Part shown: in pieces, positions 36,560 through 49,200 of the stretch
Layout: each line of letters opens with the position of its first letter
How positions within the stretch are numbered: the first letter of the stretch is position 1
Source of the DNA: Hsuehochloa calcarea
Taxonomy: Eukaryota; Streptophyta; Magnoliopsida; Poales; Poaceae
DNA length: 64,000 nucleotides
Reading direction: 5' to 3'
Assembly: GCA_036346395.1 (NCBI GenBank)
Contig: CM070599.1
Span: 12,143,232-12,207,231 of the forward strand
Translations under genes and position numbers: made by a program
The notes under the pieces: model-generated
Told to the model about the DNA's origin: nothing
Seen by the model: only the letters and a program-made list of their open reading frames with translations
Databases searched by the model: none

Positions 36560-37995
36560 TGAATGCTTCAAATGTTGCCGCTACAATTGACAACATTGAG
36601 CAGCTTACGGGGAGCAACTTCCCCGCTTGGAAAGAAAGAATTTCAGTTGTCCTTGGAGTATTAGACCTTGATTATGCATTAAGGGTGCTCGCTCAATTTC
36701 TCCCACCATTGGTGAGGACGACACGATGAGAAAAGAAAATATATGATAATAATCTTTGAAAAATGGGAGCGGTCCAACCGTCTATCACTAATGATTATGA
36801 AGACCTCTATCTCGGTTGGAATCGGGAGCAATCCAGATTACGAAAATGCTAAGGAGTATCGGCTGATCAGAGAGGAGAAATTCAAAGGCTCCACTAAGGT
36901 TTATGCCAGTACATTAATCCAGAGGCTTCTATCCACTAAGTATGACGGATCCAGCAGTATAAGAGAGCATATCATGATGATGACTGATATGGCTGGAAAA
37001 CTCAAGGGCATGGACATGGAAATATCTGATGGTTTCCTAGTCCACTTTATTATGACTTCTCTTCCTTCTGAGTACACTGCTTTTAAGATAAACTATAATA
37101 CTCAGAAAGATAAATGGAGCATGAGCGATCTTATCGCCATGTGTGTCCAGGAGGAAGAAAGGATTAGGACCGAAAAGAAAGATTTTGTGAATCAAGTTGG
37201 CGGTCCTAGCAAAAGGAAGTTCTCAGGGGACTTCAAATCCAAGAAAAGGCTGCACTACTCTCCTAATTCAGATAAATCAGGGCCTAAGGTGCAAAATACA
37301 CCTAAGCCCAATGTTGCTCCTGCTAAAGCACCAAGTGGGAATGCATGTCACTTCTGCAAGGAGCCAGGACATTTCCAGAAGGATTGTGTTGGTTTCCTAA
37401 AGTGGCTCGCCAAGAAGGGTAATGATTCTATAACGTTCGTTGATGAAACCCTTTATACTAATTTTTCCCTTAAATCTTGGTGGATTGACTCAGGTGCAAC
37501 TGTGCACGTTACCAACTCTTTACAGGGATTCCATACCGTGAGAACACTAAGAAAGGGGGAGCGAAGTCTTAGAGTCGCGGATGGAAAAGAAGCCAAAGTG
37601 GAATCAGTTGGTTCTGTTTCCTTAGTTTTAGATAGCGGCTTCACACTTCGTCTTAATAATGTAGTTTTTGTTCCTTCCATTAGGAGGAATTTAATTTCAG
37701 TATCTTTATTGGACGATGATGGATTTAAATGTAATTTTGGTAACAATAAGTGTGTTATCACATTTAATTCAAATAATGTTGGTCTTGCTGTTAGACAAGA
37801 CAAGCTTTATATGCTTTCCCTTAATGAATCACCGACATCTTTGAATGTGTGTGATACTATGCGTAAAAAGAATAATGAGACTTCTTCGAAACTGTGGCAC
37901 TGTCGTTTAGGCCACATTTCGAAGGGGAGAATGGAGCGTCTCATTAAGGAAGAGATTCTCCAACCATTAGATTTCACTGACTCAGACCACTGCAT
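36560..37995 (+). pseudogene. gag-pol: Copia gag, protease and GAG-pre-integrase
   Basis: The likely gag start is at 36560 (MNASNVAATIDNIEQLTGSN); its frame is broken near 36690-36740. The frame open from 36743 carries the UBN2 capsid-like region, a perfect zinc knuckle CHFCKEPGHFQKDC at about 37347-37388, the protease active site WWIDSGATVHVTNS at about 37480-37520, and the pre-integrase zinc domain from LWHCRLGHISKGRMERL (37892) to CIDCIKGK. It packages RNA, cleaves the polyprotein and opens integrase. After the knuckle, DFTDSDHC and CIKGK are intact. Confidence 0.92.
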
Positions 37996-39143
37996 TGATT
38001 GCATTAAAGGAAAATTACGTAAAGAAAATAAAGAAGAGAGCAACTCGCAGCTCAGGACTAATAGAGTTAATTCATACTGATATTTGTGGTCCTTTTCCTG
38101 TGACATCAGTGGATGGTTTTGATTCTTTCATTACATTCACTGATGATTTCTCCCGTTATGGTTATATTTTTCCCATTAAGGACCGATCTGAATCACTTGA
38201 TAAATTTAAGATATTTAAGGCTGAAGTTGAAAATCAGCACAACCTAAGAATTAAAGTGGTAAGATCGGACCGTGGGGGAGAATATTATGGGAGACATGCC
38301 CCTTATGGCCAAATTCCTGGCCCTTTCGCTAAGTTTCTTCAGGAAAATGGCATTGTTGCCCAATATTCTACACCAGGTGAACCTCAGCAAAATGGGGTAG
38401 CTGAGAGACGCAATCGTACACTTATGGATATGGTACAGAGCATGCTTAGCTACTCTAGTTTATCAACTGGTTTATGGATGGAGGCACTAAAGACAGCAGC
38501 ACATATTCTTAATAGGGTTCCCAGTAAATCAGTACCTAAGACACCTTATGAATTATGGACTGGGAGAAAACCGAGTTTGAAATATTTAAGAGTATGGGGT
38601 TGTTGTGCTGAAGCTAAGATATTTAATCCACATATTGGAAAATTAGATCCTAAGACAGTAAGTTGTCATTTCATATGGTACCCTGAAAGATCTAAAGGGT
38701 ATCGGTTTTATTGTCCTGATAGAACAACTAAGTTTGTAGAAACAAGGCATGTTGTGTTCTTAGAAAATAATGAGGACCTGGAGCCTAGGAAAATTGATCT
38801 TGAAGAGAAGCGGGTTTACGTTCCTTCACCGCTTATCCCAGAGATTTTTATTCCTGCACTTCAGGTGGTTGCACCTCCAGTACCAAATACTGTTGATGCA
38901 CCCACTGTTGAGGTCTCTAAAATTCCTAATGGCATACCTAATGATGAGCCTCAGCAGTCTCCTGCGCCTCAGCAGCCTCTTGCAATAGTTGCTGAACCCA
39001 TTAGAAGATCACAGCGGGAGAGAAGATCTGCCATCCCAAATGATTATGTTGTTTACATGAATGAGGATATTAATGATATAGGGAAGGTAGATGATCCCAC
39101 CTCTTATAAGGAAGCAATGATGAGTGAACATTCTCCTAAATAG
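37995..39143 (+). pseudogene. pol: Copia integrase
   Basis: A 382-residue frame shifted relative to the upstream one. The rve core has the catalytic triad: Asp in LIHTDICGPFPV, Asp in VVRSDRGGEYYG, and Glu in PQQNGVAERRNRTLMDMV. The C-terminal part reads YLRVWGCCAEAKIFNPHIGK and ends in the Pro-rich linker before RT. The enzyme inserts element DNA into the chromosome. It is disconnected from RT by a stop at 39141 and further stops to about 39385. The core is well preserved. Confidence 0.92.
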
Positions 39144-40400
39144 CTTGATGCCATGAAGGATGAACTAAAGTCTATGAGCACTAATGATGTATGGGACTTA
39201 GTAGAAATTCTGACGTGAGTCAAAGCGAGAGGTCGTAAATGGGTCTACAAAACCAAGCATGACTCTAAGGGAAATATCGAAAGGTTCAAAGCAAGACTCG
39301 TAGCAAAAGGCTTCTCACAAAGAGAGGGGATTGATTATAATGATAATTTTCTCCTGTCTCAACTAAAGATTCGTTCAGAATCGTTATGGCACTTGTAGAT
39401 CATTATGATTTAGAGCTACATCAGATGGATGTTAAGACGGCATTCCTTAATGGCGATTTGCAAGAAAATGTTTACATGACTCAACCGGAAGGTTTTGTCG
39501 TGGAAGGCAAGGAGCATATGGGATGTCGACTTAAGAAATCTATTTATGGCTTAAAACAAGCATCGAGGCAGTGGTACCTCAAATTTGATAAAGTTATAAG
39601 GAATTTTGGATTTAAGGAAAATGAAGTTGATAACTGCATATATGTTAAGTTCAAGGGGAGTAAATTCACCATCTTAGTACTTTATGTGGATGATATCTTA
39701 TTGGCTAGCAGCGATAAGGATATGCTGTTTGAAACCAAGAGATTTCTCTCATCCAATTTTGATATGAAGGATCTCGGTGATGCCTCTTACGTTCTTGGCA
39801 TTGAAATTCACCGGGACAGGTCCAAAGGAGTATTAAGTTTATCTCAAAAAGCATACGTTGACAGAGTACTAAAGAGATACAATATGCATAAATGCTCTGG
39901 CTCACCTGCTCCTATCGTTAAGGGCGATAAGTTTGGGACATTTCAATGTCCAAGGAACCAATATGAAACTGATCAGATGAAGAGCGGTTACCTTCGCTTG
40001 GTGTCGGAAGAATTATGTATGCTCAAGTAAGCTGCATACGACTTAGCTTTTGTAACCGGAATGCTTGGCAGATATCAGTCAAATCCAGGACCGGACCACT
40101 GGAAGGCCGTTAAGAAAGTCTTGCGTTATATGCAAGCTACTAAGCATCTCATGCTCACATATAAGCATACTGATAACCTTGAAGTTGTAGGTTATTCAGA
40201 TTCAGATTTTGCGGGATGTGTTGATACTAAGAAATCCACGTCAGGTTATATCTTCACACTCGCTGGAGGAGCTATCTCGTGGAAAAGCTCGGACAAACCC
40301 TTACGGCATCTTCAACGATGCAAGCTGAGTTTGTGGCATGTTATGAGGCTCTTGGGCGGTGTATGGCTTAAGAACTTTATTAGGGTCTTAGAGTGGTTGT
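39144..40400 (+). pseudogene. pol: Copia reverse transcriptase and RNase H (copy A)
   Basis: The RT N-terminus (LDAMKDELKSMSTNDVWDLV, then KARLVAKGFSQREGIDYN) is split by a stop and shifts before 39386. The main frame 39386-40030 carries LHQMDVKTAFLNGDLQENVY, SIYGLKQASRQWYLKF and the intact catalytic YVDD at about 39687-39698. RNase H resumes in another frame at 40061, with VGYSDSDFAGCVDTKKSTSG (catalytic Asp) and, after another break, the AEFVACYEA region. 39575 onward is the first copy of a tandem duplication. Confidence 0.92.
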
Positions 40401-40831
40401 GACATTTCTAAACCACTCACCTTATCTCGCGATAACGAACACGCAGATCTTTTATGCGAGTAACAACAAGTCAAGTGGTGCTTGCCAAACACATTGACAT
40501 TAAGTATCATTTTGTGAAAGATAGAATCCGAGGATCAAACCATTAGTATCAAGCATATTAGTACTAAGTCAATGCTTACGGATCCGCTTACTAAAGGCTT
40601 ACCACCCAATATATTTCGTGATCATGTTCTTGGCATGGGTTTATTGGAAAGCCTCGATTACGGATAAAAGGACCTTGAAACAAACCAACTCCCATTAAGT
40701 ATAATGAATATCCATTTCAAAGATGAGATAGTACACTATAGGTCTGGGATCGTATGACACTTCATTAGTCATGCGACACATTACTTTGGTATGCTATTTC
40801 ATTTGAGGATGGACTTATGATGATAGCCTTA

Positions 40832-40848
40832 AGATCAAAGGGGAGAAT
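40832..40848 (+). other. Polypurine tract of the copia element
   Basis: AGATCAAAGGGGAGAA directly precedes the 3' LTR. A second copy precedes the duplicated LTR at about 43219-43235. Confidence 0.85.
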
Positions 40849-41284
40849 GTTGGGTTGATCTCGCGGCTAACTGCCAAGACCGAGATTCACGGGGGTTTTT
40901 TGCCCACTCACGCATACGATTGAGGGCGACCAACAACATGGCTTTGGTCCCGTTCACTGCGCTATAAGAAAGAAAAGGGGCTCGGCGAGGCTAGTTCGTG
41001 TGCGTTTGGTTCTAGCCAAGAATACCCCAAACAACCCGATCTATCAAGAGCGCACAGGTGGCGAAGACTGGAAGCCGGAGGTTGACATTGTCACCCTCAA
41101 GCCGCCGTCATCATCAGTCGACCTCACCCCTCTCCTGCCTCGACGCCGACTGACCTTAAGCCTCAATGGCGTCTTCAGGATCAGGTATATAATCATGTTT
41201 CCGCACTAACGTTTTCTAGGTGTTCATTTATGTGCTAGAGTTAATCTTGTTTCAGTTCAAGTCAGTAGTTCAGATTTTGTAACA
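40849..41284 (+). repeat. 3' LTR of the complete copia element
   Basis: 436 bp, followed by the GTAGT target duplication. It differs from the 5' LTR mainly by short indels at CG/CNG-rich words (about 40910-40930, 40985-41060). Confidence 0.94.
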
Positions 41285-41806
41285 GTAGTATTATATGATA
41301 ACGGACCAATTCTCAATTCCTACATTTTTGCAAGTTTTGCTAACTTGCAAAAAGGTCACTTGACATGGGCATGTATATAACATAGCTATGTTAATTTGCA
41401 TGAGATATTAAGATCGCCGTCAGATAAAGTACTACACACCCGTACCAATCCAATGACACTGTCACTATTGTAGGTACGAAGCATCTCCAATGAGTGTTTT
41501 TAGCTGGTACCAAGAAGACAGAAGGGACTGGTATCAATGCCATACACCGGAGGAGATGGTGCTAAACAAAAGATTCCTAAAACCGGCACTAGTCCAGGTA
41601 TCGGCGCCAGGGAATCTTTGCTAGTACAGGCCCACGTGTCATTGAGTAGGGGCGGGAGAGATAAAGAGGTCGGGACGGGAAATGGTAGAGGATAATTTGT
41701 TTTATCATATAGAAAACGGTAAGTAAAATTCACATTTGAATGAAAAATGAATAATATTTGGAAAAAATGGGATAGTATTCATATCTGTATCCGAATAGTT
41801 ATTTGT

Positions 41807-41966
41807 ATCTGGCAAAAAAAATCGGATAGTATCCAGAAAAACAAATACTATCCGGAAAAAACGAATACGAATACTATCCGTTTTTTTTCGGATACGAATA
41901 CGAATACTATCTGTTTTTTCCCAGATACGAATACGAATACTATCCGTTTTTTCCCGGATACGAATA
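41807..41966. repeat. GAATAC/ATCCG minisatellite (copy A)
   Basis: Units of about 30-35 bp built from GGATACGAATACGAATACTATCCGTTTTTTC repeat here. The duplication breakpoint lies in its last unit. Confidence 0.85.
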
Positions 41967-43068
41967 CCTCAAATTTGATAAAGTTATAAGGAATTTTGGA
42001 TTTAAGGAAAATGAAGTTGATAACTGCATATATGTTAAGTTCAAGGGGAGTAAATTCACCATCTTAGTACTTTATGTGGATGATATCTTATTGGCTAGCA
42101 GCGATAAGGATATGCTGTTTGAAACCAAGTGATTTCTCTCATCCAATTTTGATATGAAGGATCTCGGTGATGCCTCTTACGTTCTTGGCATTGAAATTCA
42201 CCGGGACAGGTCCAAAGGATTATTAAGTTTATCTCAAAAAGCATACGTTGATAGAGTACTAAAGAGATACAATATGCATAAATGCTCTGGCTCACCTGCT
42301 CCTATCGTTAAGGGCGATAAGTTTGGGACATTTCAATGTCCAAGGAACCAATATGAAACTGATCAGATGAAGACAGTTCCTTACGCTTCAGCTGTCGGAA
42401 GAATTATGTATGCTCAAGTAAGCTGCATACGACTTAGCTTTTTGTAACCTAATGCTTGGCGATATCATCAAATCCAGGACCGACCACTGGAAGGTCGTTA
42501 AGAAAGTCTTGCGTTATATGCAAGCTACTAAGCATCTCATGCTCACATATAAGCATACCGATAACCTTGAAGTTGTAGGTTATTGATTGATTTTGCGGGA
42601 TGTGTTGATACTAAGAAATCCACGCCAAAGTTATATCTTCACACTCACTGGAGGAGCTATCTCGTGGAAAAGCTCCGGACAAACCCTTACGGCATCTTCA
42701 ACGATGCAAGCTGAGTTTGTGGCATGTTATGAGGCTATCGCGCATCAGTATGGCTTAAGAACTTTATTCCGGGTCTTAGAGTGGTTGACAGCATTTCTAA
42801 ACCACTCACCTTATACTGCGATAACGAACACGCAGTCTTTTATGCGAGTAACAACAAGTCAAGTGGTGCTGCCAAACACATTGACATTAAGTATCATATT
42901 GTGAAAGATAGAATCCAGGATCAAACCATTACTATCAAGCATATTAGTACTAAGTCAATGCTTACGGATCCGCTTACTAAAGGCTTACCACCCAATATAT
43001 TTCGTGATCATGTTGCCGGCATGGGTTTATTGGAAAGCCTCTGATTCTGGATAAAAGGACCTTGAAAC
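41967..43068 (+). pseudogene. pol: Duplicated copia RT C-terminus and RNase H (copy B)
   Basis: It starts in mid-palm (LKFDKVIRNFGFKENEVDN), keeps YVDD at about 42077, and runs through the MKDLGDASYVLGIEIHRDRS segment (ATG at 42154) with a stop at 42130. RNase H pieces are at 42587-43044, including HAVFYASNNKSSGAAKHIDI. It has no N-terminal RT, gag or 5' LTR and is a fragment created by the tandem duplication. Confidence 0.92.
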
Positions 43069-43235
43069 AAACCAACTCCCATTAAGTATAATGAATATCC
43101 ATTTCAAAGATGAGATAGTACACTATAGGTACTGGGATCGTATGACACTTCATTAGTCATGCGACACATTACTTTGGTATGCTATTTCATTTGAGGATGG
43201 ACTTATGATGATAGCCTTAAGATCAAAGGGGAGAA

Positions 43236-43676
43236 TGTTGGGTTGATCTCGCGGCTAACTGCCAAGACCGAGATTCACGGGGGTTTTTTGCCCACTCACG
43301 CCCTGATTGAGGGCGCAGCCAACAACATGGCTTTGGTCCCGTTCACCTGCGCTATAAGAAAGAAAAGGGGGCTCGGCAGGCTAGTTCGTGTGCGTTTGGT
43401 TCTAGCCGAAGAATACCCCAAACAACCCGATCTATCAAGAGCGCACAGGTGAGCGAAGACTGGAAGCCGGAGGTTGACATTGTCACCCTCAAGCCGCCGT
43501 CATCATCAGTCGACCTCACCCCTCTCCTGCCTCGACGCCGACTGACCTTAAGCCTCAATGGCGTCTTCAGGATCAGGTATATAATCATGTTTCCGCACTA
43601 ACGTTTTCTAGGTGTTCATTTATGTGCTAGAGTTAATCTTGTTTCAGTTCAAGTCAGTAGTTCAGATTTTGTAACA
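43236..43676 (+). repeat. Third copia LTR (copy B)
   Basis: 441 bp, followed by GTAGT at 43677-43681 exactly as after the 3' LTR. It was copied with its flank and is not an independent insertion. Confidence 0.94.
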
Positions 43677-44198
43677 GTAGTATTATATGATAACGGACCA
43701 ATTCTCAATTCCTACATTTTTGCAAGTTTTGCTAACTTGCAAAAAGGTCACTTGACATGGGCATGTATATAACATAGCTATGTTAATTTGCATGAGATAT
43801 TAAGATCGCCGTCAGATAAAGTACTACACACCCGTACCAATCCAATGACACTGTCACTATTGTAGGTACGAAGCATCTCCAATGAGTGTTTTTAGCTGGT
43901 ACCAAGAAGACAGAAGGGACTGGTATCAATGCCATACACCGGAGGAGATGGTGCTAAACAAAAGATTCCTAAAACCGGCACTAGTCCAGGTATCGGCGCC
44001 AGGGAATCTTTGCTAGTACAGGCCCACGTGTCATTGAGTAGGGGCGGGAGAGATAAAGAGGTCGGGACGGGAAATGGTAGAGGATAATTTGTTTTATCAT
44101 ATAGAAAACGGTAAGTAAAATTCACATTTGAATGAAAAATGAATAATATTTGGAAAAAATGGGATAGTATTCATATCTGTATCCGAATAGTTATTTGT

Positions 44199-44455
44199 AT
44201 CTGGCAAAAAAAATCGGATAGTATCCAGAAAAACAAATACTATCCGGAAAAAACGAATACGAATACTATCCGTTTTTTTTCGGATACGAATACGAATACT
44301 ATCTGTTTTTTCCCAGATACGAATACGAATACTATCCGTTTTTTCCCGGATGCGAATACGAATACTATCCGTTTTTTCCAAATACGAATATGAATACTAT
44401 CTGTTTTCCCCAGATACGAATTCGAATACTATCCATTTTTTTACTGGAGCATTTA
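44199..44455. repeat. GAATAC/ATCCG minisatellite (copy B, longer)
   Basis: The same array as 41807-41966, continuing for about 100 bp more with drift (GATTC and ATGAATAC variants). It is the presumed original right part of the array. Confidence 0.85.
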
Positions 44456-44589
44456 TGTTTCAACAGGGTCTTGATTCGGTGCCGAATCTGTGGCTGTTGG
44501 GTGTTGCTACGACTCATGTAGACAGTAGACTGTAGACGTGTAGTCATGTTATATAAATTTATTCTACCGAGATTTGTCGTAAAAGTTAT

Positions 44590-44762
44590 AGGATATTCGC
44601 ATTCGACAATTGAGTACATATTCGATTCGAATTCGTATTCGTTACAACATTCGATTCGTATTCGTATTCGAGAATGTTTGAATTCGTATTCATTTTAAGA
44701 ATATGGATTCGTATTCGTATTTAAAACTATTCAATTCGTATTCGATCTGTTTCCATCCCTAG
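44590..44762. mobile_element. Probable hAT-like transposon end
   Basis: ATTCGTATTCG-type words are repeated in alternating orientation. The block ends GATCTGTTTCCATCCCTAG, whose reverse complement CTAGGGATGGAAACAGATC resembles the terminal repeat of non-autonomous grass hAT elements. The matching left terminus was not found; it may have been lost in the rearranged region. Confidence 0.35.
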
Positions 44763-46161
44763 GGGGATGGGAGAGATAAAGGGGGTGCAAAAACTCGAGC
44801 AAAAAAGAAAACTTAGCACGTGGGTGATATGGTATTTTCTTAGAGCCGGTACACCCTTCTAGTCCAATGCATATGAGTAGGGTTTAATGTGGCGTGGGGT
44901 GAAGAAACTATGAACAACGAAACTAAACCCAAAAGCATAAGAAGATTGGGCAACAAATCTAGATCAATCCACCAACTAGGACTGGTCGTCTCGCGTAACT
45001 AAAATGGTTGCATGAATGGCACGACACGAGCGATCAGGAAAGCAGCACGTCCTTTCTCCATTCTGTTTAGATCTTGTCTTCGTGGGTAGAGATTCTGTAG
45101 ATCCTTTCTCCATTCCTGTTCTTGATTTGGTCTCACTTTTGTGACATCAACTAGGATCAGTTGCCAATGTATTGATCACAAAAGCTATTACAGTTATAGT
45201 GCCATGCTACAGTGCATACCATTCATCCAATGGTCGTGAAATGCGATCGAACCATAGCATTACCATGTAATGGTATAAGATACAGATCCAGTTCCCAGCC
45301 ACTTGATTAGTCTTCTTTTTCCACCCCCCGATTTTGCTATACATATACGTCATGATATTTTTTGGCATTTGAGTCAAATATCTCACCGTTGGATGTGATC
45401 CGAGATTTGCACTCTACCACTAACTTCAGTGAGCACGAGGCGGTGCCGGTGCCGGCCATGGCATGCGTCGCAGCAGAAGGCATTGGATGCCCAACAGGCC
45501 GTGACGACGCTGAAGTGACAGCAGCACCAACAGGGTCTAGATCCAATTGTTCAAAATTTGATTAATTTGGGAGAGGAGAGTATTTGATCATTGTATAAAC
45601 AACCTTTTTAGGAGAGCAACCTAGTGATCAACTTCTCCATCAGAAGTCAACTTCGGTTGCAAGTTCAAGCTTCCCCATCAGGAAATGTCATGTACGTTTT
45701 AATTCTACCAGATCTGCGATTATAAATGCAAGGGACATCTGCACACTGGAGAAGTATCAAACAGAACAAAAAATAGAAAGCGAGGTAATCGCTATAAAGT
45801 AGCGTAGCTACCTCATTTCACTACTTCATCGACAACATTCTGGCCAAAACTACAGATGCGCAGCAAATCAAGAACAAATACCTTTTTGCATGCAAAAGAA
45901 TTCTCACTACATATCAATTTAATAAATGTCATCACATATGTTACAGTTGCTGGCCGCTGTTATGTACACTAGATGTGAGAAATTAATGGAGGTCTGCTCA
46001 ACCGAATGAATATCATGCCCATCTAGCCTGTGATGAGAACTGAGAACCTGTGGTTGATACACGGATAAATGAGTACAACACTAGAGCTCCTGTCATAGAT
46101 AAACGAGTAAATGATTACAGTGAAGAAAGTCAAGACAGAGCATCCATATTCCGTGCCCTTG
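44763..46161. other. 3' flank of the Sec1 gene
   Basis: No second gene was recognised. The part next to 46161 should contain the 3' untranslated region of the minus-strand Sec1 gene, but I could not fix a polyadenylation site. Short frames at 45337-45565 on both strands have no domain. Confidence 0.5.
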
Positions 46162-46221
46162 CTATTGTGTTATCTGCAGATCGTCCAATGTCAATTCCTC
46201 AGTTGACAACATCTTAAGTTT
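46162..46221 (-). CDS. KEU: KEULE-like terminal exon
   Basis: KLKMLSTEELTLDDLQITQ then TAG (46164-46162). The ending on DDLQI agrees with plant SM family C termini. Confidence 0.95.
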   Translation of the reverse strand, partial: KLKMLSTEELTLDDLQITQ

Positions 46222-49200
46222 CTGCAAATAATGATATGCAATCAAGTTACCAGGTACAACTAGTACATTCGTATTTGGTGAGGAGACCAGAACAAACTAA
46301 CTTACAGTGATAAATTGGGGTGGATCATCAAGACTAGAGGAGCCAAGGATAATTTCTCTCTTTAGTTTGGATGACAGCTTGTGAGCAGCGCGTAACTGTA
46401 ATAGCCATTGACATATAACACACGTACATTATTCCTTAGTTGATAGGTTACATCATATTCAATCAGAAAGCACTACGAGTGAAGAAAAAGTATATTCAAG
46501 CGGCAGTGAACATACCTCGGATCGAGTAGCGCCCCCAATTACAAAGATAAATAAGCGCTGACCCAACTTTCTGATATCACTTGATGCATGCTTCAGTACA
46601 GAATCACTGCAAAAGGTTCATAGACATTATATAAGAAACTTGTTGTGGTAACCTAAAATATTATCTGGTCATTTTGACTAAATGTATGTGTAACTATCCA
46701 CACACAGCCCTGCAAACGCATTTCATTGTCCAATGAATGTAAATTATTTACACTAGATAGCTTTTCAGTAAAACGCCCATAATGGAGCATTAATTTGCTC
46801 CTATCGCACTAATTTGAGGTCTCAGCTTTCGCTGTCCATGTCAAAGGTCCACATAAAGGTTGCCAAAAGCATACAAACTTTGCAGCAAGTGGGACAGACT
46901 CATGTCCACACCTTTCTTAAAGGTAAAAAGACTATTTAAACCTACTATTGATAATCTAAACCATTATTCTATTGCTATTTCTTGTATAGCACTAAATTCA
47001 TAATTGAAAACATGTCAGAACAGACTTTTACCAACTAATGGAAATTGCATAATGGCTGGTATACTATTTTTATAATCTTAACAAGTGCAGGGAAATATTT
47101 TAAAATCTGAACAGGTATTGGGAAACTACGGCACTAGCAATATAGATATAAGAAAAAAAAATCTCAAACCGTTGGGAAAACTCATGTATTACATAACCAG
47201 GTAGCATCTGAATTCAGAAAAGACTACAGAAAAAAAAACCCACTTCGGACATGTCCATCAGGACACCCTGAACATAGCTGCATCTTTGAAAGTTGAAACA
47301 AAAAAAATGTCGATGGAGCACCAACCTTGAATAGCCATCATCAGAGTTTCGAGGCCTAGCCCATGTGCTACCTGCCCGTCTGGATCTCATGGATTGAGCT
47401 GGCTGGTGAGCTGGGCTTGTTCGGGCGGATGTGCTGCCTGGAATTCCATGGAAACTAGGACTAGGGTCATTCATACAGTGATACTCATCTTTTGGTAGCT
47501 CACCCTTACTAAGTTTCTCGATCAACTCCTACACAAAAGGCAAGGGCCATGTCCATATAAATGCAAAAAGAAAAAGTATTTCCAACTCAACTAACAGAAT
47601 GCCAGGCAGCAGGGAAACACATAATTTTCTACTGTACCAATGTGATGCTAATTTTATAGTTACAACTTACAACTGCAGGTATGACCTGCTTTACAGCTAC
47701 CAGCCAATACAACAGACTGCTGACAGTGTGTCACACTAGCTAGACATAGCATGATAGCAAAACAGGTGAAGTCGTGAAGACTTCAATACTCATATTATGG
47801 TCATTTAGCCAGCATGGATGATGTTTTAGCTCTGCTTTTGCCAAAAACTGAAGATAGAGTAAATTAAAATGGAACAAGAGACCAGCACTCATACTGATCA
47901 TAAGTGCACATGTTATAGTAGGGAACCACACCATCTATTTTGCACGAAGATATTTTCACATGCTGAATTAGCTCAAATACTTACAAAGGTAATTCCACAA
48001 AAACATATCAGATAAAGTTAAAATCTATACTTAGTAAATTGAAGCAGAACTGTCAAGAATGCAAATTCATATATGTAAAGATGGTAAAGGATTGTGCTAA
48101 GGTGGTTCCAACTTCCAAGAACATATGCAGTGGTTGAAACAAGAAATTAGTGGGGCAGGCGCTTCCTGCTACTCATAGTAAACGATGGGAGCAAAGACCA
48201 ATGTTGAGGCCTCTACACAGCATACCAGTGGTTGATAAAACAAAGTGACATAAAGTGGAAAAATTAAAACTACAGGAAAATAATGTGTAAGTACAACCAA
48301 ACAGGATCTAATATACAGTATCACCAATTCTCAATACATTAAGAAACAAAATACTATTATATGCAAAATTTCATTGCATGAACCAGTATGGAGAACTTCA
48401 AAATATTTGCTGCTAGGATTAAGCAGATACACATAACTATTTCACATGGTTATCGTTTTGCAAAACTTTTGTACCTCTAGGATGGGATAAAACCGGGACA
48501 GCATCCATGTTGATTCTTCCCCTATTCGCTCTTTTCTGATACCATGTTTTTTCTGCAATTCGGAAAATTGTGTGAATAACTCTTAAGACTAAAATTATTC
48601 AAAAGCTACGTGATGGAACGAAACTAAAGTGCTAATTAAATAATGCAACAATTTACCCTATGTAGATCGAATTTCAGAGTAAAGCCACCTGCTAAAGACA
48701 TTTTAGTATCATGCCCGCACAGGCAACGCATATTACTCACCGCAATCATGTCGTCAGCAGATAATCCTGCCAGCTGTCAAAGAAAATGACCTCTTGTTGA
48801 ATTTTGTAGTATTAGTCATGAAACAGTGTAACACCAGATTAATTGAGGGAATTGAAGCTAGGATCCTCAAGTGCAAATTTTTAAAAATATCTACTGCAGA
48901 AAAAGGATGAAATGTACAACTTTTTGACAAAACATAACTCAGGAAATTTGTTTACTTTTTTTAATAAAAAATGTCAACACTCCCATGCAACAAAGAAATG
49001 GAAGAGATTTTTAAGAAAGCATCATTTCAATGTAAATGCCACCTCTTGGTCACAGAAAGTGATAATTTGACTTCTCAAAGTCTTTCAACATACAACTTTG
49101 ACCATTATTCGTTGTTATCATATATCTGTAAAAGCTATAAATATAATATTGTGGAAATATTTTTGCTGGCAGATCTACTTAATTTTCATGTGGCCAATCT

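Larger units (their letters stand above)
34899..41284 (+). mobile_element. Complete Ty1/copia element with target-site duplication
   Basis: LTRs at 34899-35339 and 40849-41284 start TGTTGGG and end GTAACA. GTAGT is present on both sides (34894-34898 and 41285-41289), a 5-bp target duplication. Primer site, gag, protease, integrase, RT, RNase H and polypurine tract are all present in order, with a few frame breaks. It is the only element in the window with an unambiguous insertion footprint. Its 3' half plus flank is duplicated downstream. Confidence 0.95.
39575..44358. repeat. Tandem duplication of ~2.39 kb (copia 3' half plus flank)
   Basis: Copy A is about 39575-41966, copy B about 41965-44358, offset 2,390-2,392 bp. 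Each copy holds RT from the middle of the palm, RNase H, polypurine tract, LTR, the GTAGT flank and ~680 bp of downstream DNA ending in GAATAC-rich repeats. The join at 41965-41967 shares TAC between the repeat (GAATAC) and the RT gene (GGTACC). The copies are nearly identical. Confidence 0.95.

Noticed and set aside
45337..45565. Small frames on both strands downstream of the Sec1 gene
   Set aside because: They overlap each other, lack domains and have no promoter or splice support.
48738..48743. GTGAGT as a splice donor inside a Sec1 exon
   Set aside because: Reading through gives AVSNMRCL and GGFTLKFDL, matching plant KEULE-type proteins; splicing there would delete conserved residues.
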